This document shows, piece after piece, positions 16,351 to 24,449 of a DNA stretch of 64,000 nucleotides. How positions within the stretch are numbered: the stretch's first letter is position 1; each line of letters begins with the position of its first letter. The position numbers were made by a program, and so were the translations under genes. Below the pieces are notes generated by a model. That model worked only from the letters and a program-made list of their open reading frames with translations. It was not told the DNA's origin and did no database searches. The stretch is from a virus, in the IMG/VR virus record IMGVR_UViG_3300047089_000043, positions 32,290 through 96,289 of that record. One strand, 5' to 3'.

Positions 16351-16709
16351 AAGAGATTAAGGACTGGCGAGGTACGCCAATTGAAGTAGGCGACGTAATC
16401 CTGTATGCAGTGAAGCATTCGACTTCGGTAGAAGTGAATGAGGCTATTGTCAGTGAGGTTGGTTACAAGGCCCCGGCGTGGCTGGCAGAATTTGGAAATG
16501 TTACAGATAAGGACAAGAAGCCTTACGTAATTGCTGACTGGATTCTCTCGTCTTACTGCTTTAGGCCCGATTGGAAGGGCGAGATATACAATACTCGCCA
16601 CATCAAGCGGGTAACTCTTTCCAACTTCGCGGGGATTACCGTTGTGTCAAAGCATCAGGCACCGGCATTCAGTACTAATCAGCCTGCTGTTAAATGGTCT
16701 AATACGTAA
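16347..16709 (+). CDS. Hypothetical SH3-like protein, 120 aa
   Basis: Begins with DWRGTPIEVGDVILYAVK, a pattern common in short phage proteins with SH3-like beta barrels. ATGA overlap upstream and TAATG downstream. Function unknown. Confidence 0.6.
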   Translation: MKEIKDWRGTPIEVGDVILYAVKHSTSVEVNEAIVSEVGYKAPAWLAEFGNVTDKDKKPYVIADWILSSYCFRPDWKGEIYNTRHIKRVTLSNFAGITVVSKHQAPAFSTNQPAVKWSNT

Positions 16710-16954
16710 TGCCCGCTTACGAATTTCTTTGCCACCATTGCGGATATAGGCATACCGTTACTCTGACCTTTAAGCAGAAGGACAATTACTGCCCTTACTG
16801 TGAAGAATGCGGAACTAAAATGACCCAGGTGTTTAGTCCTGCTGGTGTAGTATTCAAGGGTTCCGGGTTTTATCGCAATGACAGCAGGCCCGCACCACCG
16901 AAACCTAAACCGGAAAAGAAAGAAAAGAAAAAGGAAACGACCAATGACCTTTGA
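16709..16954 (+). CDS. FmdB-type zinc-ribbon protein
   Basis: 81 aa. MPAYEFLCHHCGYRH... CPYCEECGTKM is the FmdB/CxxC_CxxC_SSSS zinc ribbon, followed by VVFKGSGFYRNDSR as in that family and a Lys/Pro tail. Putative regulatory protein, probably nucleic-acid binding. Runs into the MazG-like gene with a 11-nt overlap. Confidence 0.8.
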   Translation: MPAYEFLCHHCGYRHTVTLTFKQKDNYCPYCEECGTKMTQVFSPAGVVFKGSGFYRNDSRPAPPKPKPEKKEKKKETTNDL

Positions 16955-17534
16955 TCTGGCAGAGCTTAAAGCTATGTTCGATGAGATCCGCAAGAACAAC
17001 GTCAAGCTTGGATGGCAGCCGCACGAGCTGGAATTGGGTGAGGTACTGGCCTTGCTACATACCGAGGTAGCGGAAATGACTGACGCTTACAGGCGTTGGG
17101 GCTTTGATGATGGCACGGAGTATTCTACGCTGTGTGATTGTGGCCTCGATATCGTTGTCATTAATCCTAAGCCCGAGGGTGTTGGATCAGAAATGGCTGA
17201 CGTTCTTATCAGGCTGGTAGACAACATGGATATGTTGCCTGTTGGATTCGAGTACCTTAATTCTGGTGCCGGGCGTTTCGGTTTCTCGGATCGGTTCGGC
17301 ACTGCGTGTAATACGTTGCATACGCTGATTGCTAAACTGTCGATGGCGATGGATTCTTACGAGTCGTGTCCGCTACCGGAAGAATTGCCTTTTATCGGCA
17401 GGTGCCTTCGGGACGTTTACCAGTACCTTGTTCAGATGGCGGATCATTATGGAGTTAACCTGTACTATGAGTATGAAAGAAAACTAGTCTACAACCGGAC
17501 TAGGGCATACCGCCACGGCGGAAAGCTTATGTAA
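16944..17534 (+). CDS. MazG-like nucleotide pyrophosphohydrolase, 196 aa
   Basis: ATG at 16944 after AAAAAGGAAA. LHTEVAEMTDAYRRWG supplies ExxE and VGSEMADVLIRLVD supplies ExxD, the MazG metal site. A loop of about 40 residues with two Cys (LCDCG) separates them. The C-terminal YYEYERKLVYNRTRAYRHGG is the typical substrate-binding helix (K..YN..R..rHGGK). One of three MazG-type proteins in the window; likely dNTP-pool control. Confidence 0.85.
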   Translation: MTFDLAELKAMFDEIRKNNVKLGWQPHELELGEVLALLHTEVAEMTDAYRRWGFDDGTEYSTLCDCGLDIVVINPKPEGVGSEMADVLIRLVDNMDMLPVGFEYLNSGAGRFGFSDRFGTACNTLHTLIAKLSMAMDSYESCPLPEELPFIGRCLRDVYQYLVQMADHYGVNLYYEYERKLVYNRTRAYRHGGKLM

Positions 17535-17548
17535 GGGAGGCGTTTTCG

Positions 17549-17944
17549 TTGGGCGAATTGGACGACCTAATATCAAAGGACGATGAACCTGACGACTCTA
17601 ACGAATTGACAATTGCCGCAGTGCTGAGACATTACGGCGCTTCTCGAATTCCGCAGGGCGCTGGGTGGAAATCCATGAAATGCCCATTCACCCAATTTCA
17701 CACTGATTCCCGCGCTAGTGCGTCCGTTAACAATGGCACCAATCATTTCCGGTGTCACGCTTGCGGAACTGCTGGCGATCCTATCGACATTATCCGAAAG
17801 CTGGAACATATGAATTACAGGGAGGCATGTGAACAGGCGGCAAGAGTATTTGGTACGAGCCACACATCGGTATCACGCGGAATTCCTAGACATTTCAAAC
17901 GACCGGCAGCGAGCGGTGATAGCTGGAAAGAAATACTTGGCTGA
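17549..17944 (+). CDS. DnaG-type primase, zinc-binding (CHC2) half
   Basis: 131 aa. CPFTQFHTDSRASASV...HFRCHACGTAGDPIDIIRKL is the CHC2 zinc ribbon that reads template ssDNA in DnaG primases. TTG start after AAGGGAGG. It stops before any TOPRIM domain; that domain is in the next frame (17829-18509), overlapping by 116 nt. Either two subunits or a +1 frameshift fusion. Confidence 0.85.
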   Translation: MGELDDLISKDDEPDDSNELTIAAVLRHYGASRIPQGAGWKSMKCPFTQFHTDSRASASVNNGTNHFRCHACGTAGDPIDIIRKLEHMNYREACEQAARVFGTSHTSVSRGIPRHFKRPAASGDSWKEILG

Positions 17945-18509
17945 TCACGGGTTGTTCGACCCGAAGCATCCGAGTGCCGCAATTGCCCGGAAATATATGC
18001 TGGGCATTGTGCTTAATCCTTTGCCCGGCGACGAACGATTTCGCGGATGGCTGGCTATTCCGTATCTAACAAGGCGCGGTGGCACTAAGGCTATTCGATT
18101 CCGAAACCTTACCGGGAACGACGATGCTAAGGTCGGGCAGCATAAGGGCCAGCCTATCCGCATCTACAATTCGGAAGCGCTATTCGGTCCGCACCAAGAG
18201 ATCGGCATTGCGGAAGGGGAAGTTGACGCTATCGCTGCTACGGAGTTTCTGGGAATGCCTAGCGTTGGAATACCCGGATCTTCTACCTGGATTGCGCAGA
18301 GCCGAATATGGGCTCCCTTGTTTAAGGACTTCGAGCGCGTTCATGTTCTGCAAGATGGCGATAAGGCCGGTAAGGAAATGGCCGCAGCCGTGATCGAGAC
18401 ACTGAATTTCAAGGCCCGTGTAATCAAGATGCCTAGCAATGAAGACGTATGCTCAATGTTGATACAGGGAAGGGCTAGCGAAATTACCAAACAATTTAAG
18501 GATGATTGA
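17829..18509 (+). CDS. DnaG-type primase, TOPRIM catalytic half
   Basis: 226 aa. EIGIAEGEVDAIAATEFLG (TOPRIM Glu motif) and RVHVLQDGDKAGKEMA (DxD motif) form the catalytic metal site. GTG at 17829 lies 3 nt after GGAGG, close for an RBS; TTG at 17850 is an alternative. The N-terminal region (KKYLADHGL...RKYMLGIVL) matches the linker that follows the zinc domain in one-piece primases, so the two frames look like one protein split in two. Confidence 0.85.
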   Translation: MNRRQEYLVRATHRYHAEFLDISNDRQRAVIAGKKYLADHGLFDPKHPSAAIARKYMLGIVLNPLPGDERFRGWLAIPYLTRRGGTKAIRFRNLTGNDDAKVGQHKGQPIRIYNSEALFGPHQEIGIAEGEVDAIAATEFLGMPSVGIPGSSTWIAQSRIWAPLFKDFERVHVLQDGDKAGKEMAAAVIETLNFKARVIKMPSNEDVCSMLIQGRASEITKQFKDD

Positions 18510-19258
18510 TGAAGCTCCTTTCGATCGATATCGAAAATTCCCCGCACAAGGTGTGGACATATAAGCTGTGGGGTCCTAATATGTACGTGGCTCCCGACAT
18601 GGTTATCGAGCAATCAAAGATCATGTGCTTTGCGGCAACATGGATTGGTGAAGACTCCGAGCCCATGTTCTATTCCACATATCACAATGGATATCAGGGA
18701 ATGATGGAGGGCTTCTGGAATCTAATGAACGAAGCTGATGCCCTGGTTTACTTTAACGGCGATAGGTTCGACAGGCCGAAGATTCAGAAAGAATTGCTGG
18801 TTGCCGGATTCGATCCGCCCGCGCCGAGTAAGGGCATTGACCTTTACACGATCGTTAAGCGGCACTTCGATTTCCCGTATAAGCGACTGGATCAGGTTGC
18901 TAAAGCTCTTGGGCTCACCGGAAAGATTGGGTCACACGCGGCTAACTGGAAGCTGTGTCTTGAGAATGACCCCGATGCCTGGGAGCGTATGAAGATCTAC
19001 AACATTCAGGACGTTGTTCTGAATGAGCGGGTTTTCCATATCATCAAGCCCTGGATTGGCGGAAGCATTATCCCCAGTGATGCACTCGACCAGGGAAAAA
19101 ATGCGACCTGTCGTTGTGGCAGCACGAACCTGACTAAGGAAGGGTTCCGACAGACGCTAACAGGTAAATTCCAGAGGTACCGTTGCCGTGCTTGTGGCAC
19201 TTGGCTAACGACTGGCAAGAGCGTTTCTCGTACCGACCTTCGCCCGGAGTCCCGATGA
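18509..19258 (+). CDS. DnaQ-like 3'-5' exonuclease with C-terminal zinc ribbon
   Basis: 249 aa. RNase H-fold nuclease motifs: LSIDIENS (DxE), YFNGDRFDRP (second Asp), IYNIQDVVLNERV (YxxxD-like third motif). C-terminal CRCG...RCRACG is a zinc ribbon. Resembles the predicted ribonuclease H-like / family B-type exonuclease proteins of phages. ATG at 18509 overlaps the primase stop. Proofreading or primer removal is plausible. Confidence 0.75.
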   Translation: MKLLSIDIENSPHKVWTYKLWGPNMYVAPDMVIEQSKIMCFAATWIGEDSEPMFYSTYHNGYQGMMEGFWNLMNEADALVYFNGDRFDRPKIQKELLVAGFDPPAPSKGIDLYTIVKRHFDFPYKRLDQVAKALGLTGKIGSHAANWKLCLENDPDAWERMKIYNIQDVVLNERVFHIIKPWIGGSIIPSDALDQGKNATCRCGSTNLTKEGFRQTLTGKFQRYRCRACGTWLTTGKSVSRTDLRPESR

Positions 19259-19407
19259 TGGCGACGGTGCTGCGATTTGAAGTACCGCGAGAAGTTTGGG
19301 AAGATGAGGAAGAATTTGCAACCTGGCTTTGGCTGCGCCTTATCGACGGCTTTTTCTGGGAGGTTGACAGGTATCCAGAATACGTAACTATCGAGGTGAT
19401 TGAATGA
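19255..19407 (+). CDS. Hypothetical acidic protein, 50 aa
   Basis: ATGATG start overlapping the previous stop; either ATG (19255 or 19258) could be used. Acidic and Trp-rich (WLWLRLIDGFFWEVD). Unknown. Confidence 0.55.
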   Translation: MMATVLRFEVPREVWEDEEEFATWLWLRLIDGFFWEVDRYPEYVTIEVIE

Positions 19408-19562
19408 GTGAGTACCGGGTCGATATGGCCTTTTACGTAGAAGCTGATACGGCTGACAGCGCTAGGCTAGTAGTAGAGAACGGCATTAGTGCTCAGCTCG
19501 CGGCCGACTACGACTGGGTTGACACCAATTACATAACAACTAGCCCCGAGAAGGGAAACTAA
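19404..19562 (+). CDS. Hypothetical protein, 52 aa
   Basis: ATGA overlap upstream, TAATG downstream. Acidic; a single beta-alpha-beta-like pattern (YRVDMAFYVEADTADSARLV) of the kind seen in short phage stress or ferredoxin-like folds. Unknown. Confidence 0.55.
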   Translation: MSEYRVDMAFYVEADTADSARLVVENGISAQLAADYDWVDTNYITTSPEKGN

Positions 19563-19924
19563 TGACCACACCGTCAACAGGACCGCAGAACCAGTTGCCG
19601 GAATTCAAGCCGCGAGGCATGGGTAAGGGCGACAAGATTATGATGTGGATTCTTATCTTCATCGTAGTTCTGTTCGGACTAGGCATGATCAACAGGGCTT
19701 TCCCCGATAAGTCGGTGGCTAAGCCGCAGCCAAGGGTTACCGTTACGGCACCCGCGCATAAGGCCACAGCTCCTAGCGAGCCCATGGTTTATGTTGTTCT
19801 AAATAAATCTAGCGGTTACATCTGGTGGCTGGACAGCAATGGTAGTCCGTTTACTAAGGCGACCGCTGCTAAGTTTGCTCTGGGCCACCCGACTTATCAG
19901 GTCGAAACCCTTAAGAAGGGCTAG
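19562..19924 (+). CDS. Single-pass membrane protein, 120 aa
   Basis: Cytoplasmic N-terminus, one transmembrane helix (MWILIFIVVLFGLGMINRAF, about 28-47), then an extracytoplasmic segment with a Pro/Ala linker and a short beta domain. Immediately upstream of the glycan synthase, so it may be an accessory subunit at the membrane. Confidence 0.6.
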   Translation: MTTPSTGPQNQLPEFKPRGMGKGDKIMMWILIFIVVLFGLGMINRAFPDKSVAKPQPRVTVTAPAHKATAPSEPMVYVVLNKSSGYIWWLDSNGSPFTKATAAKFALGHPTYQVETLKKG

Positions 19925-19928
19925 TAAA

Positions 19929-21542
19929 GTGGCGCGGCTTTTGACTAGTAACTATACAAAGGACTTGATAATTCCGAGCCCTCCGCGCAAAGATGAGTAC
20001 TACGAATATCTAGGAAAGCAGCCTTTGCGGATTCTTTCCGTGATTCTTTTCGTCCTGTCGATGGGCGTCGTTTACGGCATCCTGTCGATTGGCCTAGTCT
20101 GGTATCCGCTCCTGTTCCTGCTGATTGTACTTGTTCCCTGGACTATTTACATCGTAGCCCTAGCCACATACCGACCTAGGATTACCTGGGAATCTCACGA
20201 AAAGGTTAAGGTAGCTGGTGAGTTTATGCTTAGCTCGTCAGTGGATATTCTCGTGCCGGTGTGTGGTGAGGATTTGCGGATCATTGAAAATACGCTAAGG
20301 AATGTTACGGCGATTAAGTGGCAGGGGCGGTTGAGGATTTATGTTCTTGACGATGGCGGGTCACTAGCCGTAAAGAAATTGGCCGCGAAGTATGCAGCCA
20401 ACTACCGCACTAGGCCAGATCGACCGGCCCACAGGAAATCGGGAAATCTGAATTATGGATTGTCTCACAGCGATGCAGAATTCGTCGTTGTCTTTGACGC
20501 GGACTTTGCGCCCGCTCCCGATTTTCTGCTTGAGCTAATGCCGTACATGCTTTACGAAAATATTGGCATTGTGCAGTCTACGCAATACTTCGACGTGAAG
20601 ATGCGACAAACACGAAACTGGATTCAGCAATTGTCAGGTTCAATGCAGGATATGTTTTTCTGCTGGGCTCAGCCTGCGCGGAATACAGCGGATGCTGCGA
20701 TGTGTGTCGGAACCAATGTGATTTACCGGCGCTCAGCGCTTAAGGCTATCGGCGGATTTCCACGGGTAGACGATGGTGGCGAAGATATTGTCACCGGGCT
20801 AGATATGTATTCCGAAGGGTTCCGCACCATTTATGTCCCGGTGAATCTGGCTAAGGGCGTATGCCCTGATAATTTCGATTCGGCGGTTAACCAGCAATAC
20901 CGCTGGGCACTATCAACGTTGAAACTATTTATCGGTAAGAATCCTTACAGCAAGGCGCTTAGGGATGCACCACTAGACATCGGCCAGCGTATTGTTTTCT
21001 GGTCCGGTGCATTGTACTATGCTCAGTCGATTCTGGTGCTGATCATAGCAGTCGTGCCCAGCATTATCATGCTGTGGTTTTATCCGTACCTGGTCGGAAT
21101 AGGTAACTATCTTCCAATCGCCCCGGCATTGGTGGGCATGTTCGCATTGCCCTTGATTATCCGTGGATGGCGACCTGCCACTTTGAGAATCATTGTGGTC
21201 TATTCGGTGGCTCATTTGCTGGCGGCAATCGATACCTTCCGAAACACCCGATTTCACTGGATAGCGAGCGGAGCGAATACGAGTTCTGGGAGTGTTCCTC
21301 GACGGGCAGGTTGGACGGTACGAAGCTGGGTGCTGATTTCTCAGGTGGTAACGTGGGTTGGCATTATTCATGGATTGCCAACGTATAGCTGGGCGACATA
21401 TTGGCCCGCCGTAGTCTTGACTACCTTTCAGACTATAGTCCTGTTTCCGTTGCTGCTACCCAATTACGGCATTGTGGCGCAGCCTGCCTTGCTACCTCAC
21501 TTTGCACGTAAGCGTTACAGGGCGTGGAAATGGCAAAGGTAA
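19929..21542 (+). CDS. Cellulose synthase-like processive GT2 membrane glycosyltransferase
   Basis: 537 aa from the GTG at 19929. Two N-terminal membrane helices, a cytoplasmic GT-A domain, and about five C-terminal helices. Signature residues: VPVCGED (first Asp), YVLDDGG, VVFDADFAP (DxD), GGEDIVTGLDM (TED-like catalytic base) and QQYRWALST (Q-x-x-RW). This D,D,D,Q(Q/R)xRW set marks processive synthases (cellulose, beta-glucan, hyaluronan) that polymerise and export a polysaccharide. No PilZ c-di-GMP domain. The next gene is a GH16 glucanase, overlapping by 13 nt, an arrangement that mirrors bacterial glucan-synthesis loci. The product sugar cannot be told from sequence. Confidence 0.85.
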   Translation: MARLLTSNYTKDLIIPSPPRKDEYYEYLGKQPLRILSVILFVLSMGVVYGILSIGLVWYPLLFLLIVLVPWTIYIVALATYRPRITWESHEKVKVAGEFMLSSSVDILVPVCGEDLRIIENTLRNVTAIKWQGRLRIYVLDDGGSLAVKKLAAKYAANYRTRPDRPAHRKSGNLNYGLSHSDAEFVVVFDADFAPAPDFLLELMPYMLYENIGIVQSTQYFDVKMRQTRNWIQQLSGSMQDMFFCWAQPARNTADAAMCVGTNVIYRRSALKAIGGFPRVDDGGEDIVTGLDMYSEGFRTIYVPVNLAKGVCPDNFDSAVNQQYRWALSTLKLFIGKNPYSKALRDAPLDIGQRIVFWSGALYYAQSILVLIIAVVPSIIMLWFYPYLVGIGNYLPIAPALVGMFALPLIIRGWRPATLRIIVVYSVAHLLAAIDTFRNTRFHWIASGANTSSGSVPRRAGWTVRSWVLISQVVTWVGIIHGLPTYSWATYWPAVVLTTFQTIVLFPLLLPNYGIVAQPALLPHFARKRYRAWKWQR

Positions 21543-22354
21543 AAGCAGCCGCAATCAGTTTTCTAATTCTCTTGATAACATTCACTGTTATCATTCCGCT
21601 TTTTATAGGAGGCAATATGACTAATTGGTCTGATGAATTTGATGGTCCCGCTGGGACTCCACCGGACACAAACACATGGACGTTTGTGGATAATCAGCCG
21701 CCCGGTGGTGGCAATAACGAACTTGAGTATTACATTCCAGAAGGTACCGCACTCGACGGTCAGGGAAGACTAGCTATTACCGCTAGGCGCGACAATGGAA
21801 CGTACCCGGCATGGTACGGCCCATCGCAGTTTACCAGCGGAAAGATCTGGACTCGCGGTAAGGTCGCTTTCAGGTATGGCCATGTTGAGGTTAGGGCACA
21901 GATCCCGCAAGCGGGGCAGCCCGGTACATGGCCCGCCATTTGGATGATGGGTGAGGATTTGCCTGATGTTGGCTGGCCGAAGTGCGGCGAGATCGACATT
22001 ATGGAGTCGTTTGGAGTTAACAAGTCTAAGGTGACATTCAGCTCAGCGCTGCATACGCCTACGGATAATCCGGCGCAGACTTACACGCTGCCAGCGACTA
22101 ACGACCTTACCCAGTGGCACAATTTCGCATTGGACTGGCAGCCTACTGTGCTGTCATTCAGCGTTGACGGGCAGACTTACTGGACTGTTCACAAGTCTGA
22201 TTTCAGGACGTGGCCGTTCGATAAGCCGTTCTTCCTGATCCTGAATTACGCGGTTGGCGGGCAGATGGGCGGGGATATTCCTGCTAGTGCCCCGCTGCCT
22301 TATACCATGAGCGTATCTTATGCCAAGGTTTACAATTCGGAAATCACCAAATGA
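21530..22354 (+). CDS. GH16-family endo-beta-glucanase, membrane-anchored or secreted
   Basis: 274 aa from ATG 21530. N-terminal signal/anchor helix (AAAISFLILLITFTVIIPLF), then a beta-jelly-roll GH16 domain: WSDEFDGPAG start, TSGKIWTRGKVAFRYGHVEVR, WPAIWMM, and catalytic GEIDIMESFG (ExDxxE: nucleophile, helper Asp and acid/base). Family cuts beta-1,3- or mixed beta-glucans; some members transglycosylate. Coupled to the GT2 synthase, so it may trim or release the polymer. Confidence 0.9.
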   Translation: MAKVKAAAISFLILLITFTVIIPLFIGGNMTNWSDEFDGPAGTPPDTNTWTFVDNQPPGGGNNELEYYIPEGTALDGQGRLAITARRDNGTYPAWYGPSQFTSGKIWTRGKVAFRYGHVEVRAQIPQAGQPGTWPAIWMMGEDLPDVGWPKCGEIDIMESFGVNKSKVTFSSALHTPTDNPAQTYTLPATNDLTQWHNFALDWQPTVLSFSVDGQTYWTVHKSDFRTWPFDKPFFLILNYAVGGQMGGDIPASAPLPYTMSVSYAKVYNSEITK

Positions 22355-22563
22355 CCCAGCATCGTTACAGCGGCCCTGATACTTCGGACAGGTTGGATAC
22401 TGAAACCTGGACGGAGTATTGGGATCGCAAAATGGATGAGAGACACGGCGAAGATTGCGAATGTGCAGTGCATCAGATGCGCCGCGTTCTGCGCGAGCAT
22501 CCCGACAGTTGCAATTGCGCCGTATGTTCCGCTAACCACTATATCAAGAGCCTGATCGAATGA
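22351..22563 (+). CDS. Small Cys-rich protein, 70 aa
   Basis: ATGA overlap with the GH16 gene. Two C-x-C-A-V-(H/C) motifs (CECAVHQM, CNCAVC) suggest a duplicated zinc-binding half-site. Unknown function. Confidence 0.6.
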   Translation: MTQHRYSGPDTSDRLDTETWTEYWDRKMDERHGEDCECAVHQMRRVLREHPDSCNCAVCSANHYIKSLIE

Positions 22564-22579
22564 CGATAAGAGCAATCGA

Positions 22580-22849
22580 ATGACTCTGTACGAGATCCTT
22601 AACGATATCGTCCGTAACTTGCCACCCGGCCCACATCGATATGATTTGCATTGCCATCCGGGCGTATTGCTACGACTCAGGTCTGAGTATTCGCCACCGC
22701 CTGCCTATAACGAGTACGCGCCGCCATTTATGCCGTCGATGCCTCTTTACGGCACCGTGGATATTATGGTAAGGGATGGATACGAGCCGGGGCAGTGGCG
22801 TCTTTATGAAAATGGGGTACTGAGAAAAAGCGGGAGGTTGACAGATTGA
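22580..22849 (+). CDS. Hypothetical protein, 89 aa
   Basis: Pro-rich middle (SPPPAYNEYAPPFMPSMPL) flanked by a helical N-terminus and a WRLYENGVLRKSG beta end. A run of short genes here shares ATG/TTG overlaps. Unknown. Confidence 0.55.
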   Translation: MTLYEILNDIVRNLPPGPHRYDLHCHPGVLLRLRSEYSPPPAYNEYAPPFMPSMPLYGTVDIMVRDGYEPGQWRLYENGVLRKSGRLTD

Positions 22850-23295
22850 TTTGGGGCGAGACAGGCACCCGCGATGGTGCCACTAGGCTACAGGTTGCCT
22901 CGGTTGGATGGCTTTGGTCCCGATATGCTTTCAAAGAATTGCGCGATGGGGATTGTGTCGGCGTAGATGCCCAGCTTTACCATTTGGCCAGGGCTATGAA
23001 TACGAACGTTACGCTGCATCCCCCAGTTAAGGATACGTTCCGGGCATTCTGCGGAGCTTACGATACTAAGACAACCGTACTTCCCGAGCGAGGCTACTTC
23101 ATTCGTGACCGGGATTTGGTTGATGCATCAGAGCTGATGGTAGCGTGTCCTAAACAGGTTGTGGAATTGGGCAAGATGCCGGGCGGTACCTGGTACACGA
23201 TCAATTACACCCGTCAGGTAAAGAAGCCGTTGGCTATCGTATGGCTCAATGGTCATATTACTTACGAACGCTGGGATGGAATCAATAAGATATGA
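22846..23295 (+). CDS. SLOG/DprA-like Rossmann nucleotide-binding protein
   Basis: 149 aa, TTG start after GGGAGG. Pattern typical of the SLOG superfamily (Smf/DprA, LOG): GETGTRDGATRLQ at the N-terminus, DGDCVGVDAQLYHLAR, HPP, RAFC, RDRDLVDASELMVACP and GGTWYTINYTRQ..KPLAIVW. These proteins bind nucleotides or NAD-like ligands and often sense or produce signals in defence systems. Phage copies are widespread in actinophages, role unknown. Confidence 0.75.
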   Translation: MIWGETGTRDGATRLQVASVGWLWSRYAFKELRDGDCVGVDAQLYHLARAMNTNVTLHPPVKDTFRAFCGAYDTKTTVLPERGYFIRDRDLVDASELMVACPKQVVELGKMPGGTWYTINYTRQVKKPLAIVWLNGHITYERWDGINKI

Positions 23296-23456
23296 GCAGC
23301 ATTGAGGGATATGGTGGCAGGGCTGGCAACCATCAGTACGCATTTGCACATTGCATCCAAGGCATAGGGTCCGAAGATGTGGCCAAGAGGATTGCCGAGC
23401 GAACAGCCGAACAGGAAAGAAAGGAAGCGGAGGAATGCGCGTCGGAACAAAAGTAG
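23292..23456 (+). CDS. Hypothetical protein, 54 aa
   Basis: ATGA overlap with the SLOG gene. Charged C-terminal helix (AKRIAERTAEQERKEAEECA). Unknown. Confidence 0.5.
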   Translation: MSSIEGYGGRAGNHQYAFAHCIQGIGSEDVAKRIAERTAEQERKEAEECASEQK

Positions 23457-23626
23457 GTAACGACTTCTGGATTTCCATGGGTCCGCTGGGCTGGTTCATT
23501 TACTTCTTTGTGTGGCGACCTATCTGGTTGGCTATCTGCATTGTGATTTTGATCGTCTATTATCTTTACAAGGGAATCGTCTGGTGCGGCAAGAGTTTGT
23601 GGAAGCTGGCATATGGAAAGCGGTAA
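23435..23626 (+). CDS. Small membrane protein, 63 aa
   Basis: ATG at 23435 after AAGCGGAGGA. Hydrophobic, aromatic span (WFIYFFVWRPIWLAICIVIL IVYYLY) long enough for one or two helices, basic tail. Overlaps the dCMP deaminase gene start. Confidence 0.55.
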   Translation: MRVGTKVGNDFWISMGPLGWFIYFFVWRPIWLAICIVILIVYYLYKGIVWCGKSLWKLAYGKR

Positions 23627-24074
23627 ATGGGATAAGCGATGGATGGAGATAGCTCAGCATTTCGGTACATGGTCGAAGGACCCGAGCACTAAGGTCGGCT
23701 GCGTTATTGTCGGCAGTTCCAATCAGGTTCTAAGCCAGGGATTCAACGGGTTTCCTCGCGGTGCTACTGACAGTCTAGCGCGGTATCATAACCGCGCAGT
23801 TAAATACAAGTGGGTCGAGCACGCGGAACGCAACGCAGTTTACAACGCGGCACGAACCGGGACTAGCCTAATGCAGGCTACACTTTACGTACCCTGGTTT
23901 CCCTGTGCTGAATGCGCTAGAGCAGTTGCCCAGAGCGGAATTACCACGCTGGTAACTTACAATCCATCAGGATATGACAAAGAATTTATGGTGCGCTGGG
24001 GCGAGGATTTCATCGTTAGTTGTGATATCCTTTATGAAACCAAGGTCACTATCAGATACATAGAAAGGCATTAA
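23613..24074 (+). CDS. dCMP deaminase
   Basis: 153 aa. Zinc-dependent cytidine/deoxycytidylate deaminase fold: HAERNAVYNAA (His zinc ligand and catalytic Glu) and PWFPCAECARAV (PCxxC). It makes dUMP from dCMP for thymidylate synthesis, matching ThyX 1.3 kb downstream. Confidence 0.9.
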   Translation: MESGKWDKRWMEIAQHFGTWSKDPSTKVGCVIVGSSNQVLSQGFNGFPRGATDSLARYHNRAVKYKWVEHAERNAVYNAARTGTSLMQATLYVPWFPCAECARAVAQSGITTLVTYNPSGYDKEFMVRWGEDFIVSCDILYETKVTIRYIERH

Positions 24075-24077
24075 AAC

Positions 24078-24449
24078 GTGCAAGACCTAACAAGGATCAT
24101 TGAGAACCGCGTCAAGGACGCAATCGCTAAGAGCTGCATGGCGCTGGGAATTCCCAAGGGTGATGTTTACTATGGCATTGGCGGATTCGGCACGGTCGGC
24201 CCGCTAGTGGCGACTAACCCCGAGAATGGTGAACAGGCTTTTATGGGCTTTCAGCCTTTGTGGAATTTGCAGATTGGTTTGCGGTCCGTTCTTCTTGGCC
24301 AGGAACCTATTATCGGCGGGCTCCCGATTCCTAGTATCTTCCCCACTGCACAAGAGGTTGAATTCGTAGTAGCCCGGCTGCTTGAGGAATTGCAGCAGAT
24401 GAGGGATGCTCAGAATGTAGTGCCGAAGCTGGAAGCCGGGCGCAAGTGA
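24078..24449 (+). CDS. Hypothetical protein, 123 aa
   Basis: GTG start 3 nt after the deaminase. Helical ends around a Gly-rich middle (VYYGIGGFGTVGPLVA). No family recognised; overlaps the next gene (GTGATTG). Confidence 0.6.
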   Translation: MQDLTRIIENRVKDAIAKSCMALGIPKGDVYYGIGGFGTVGPLVATNPENGEQAFMGFQPLWNLQIGLRSVLLGQEPIIGGLPIPSIFPTAQEVEFVVARLLEELQQMRDAQNVVPKLEAGRK

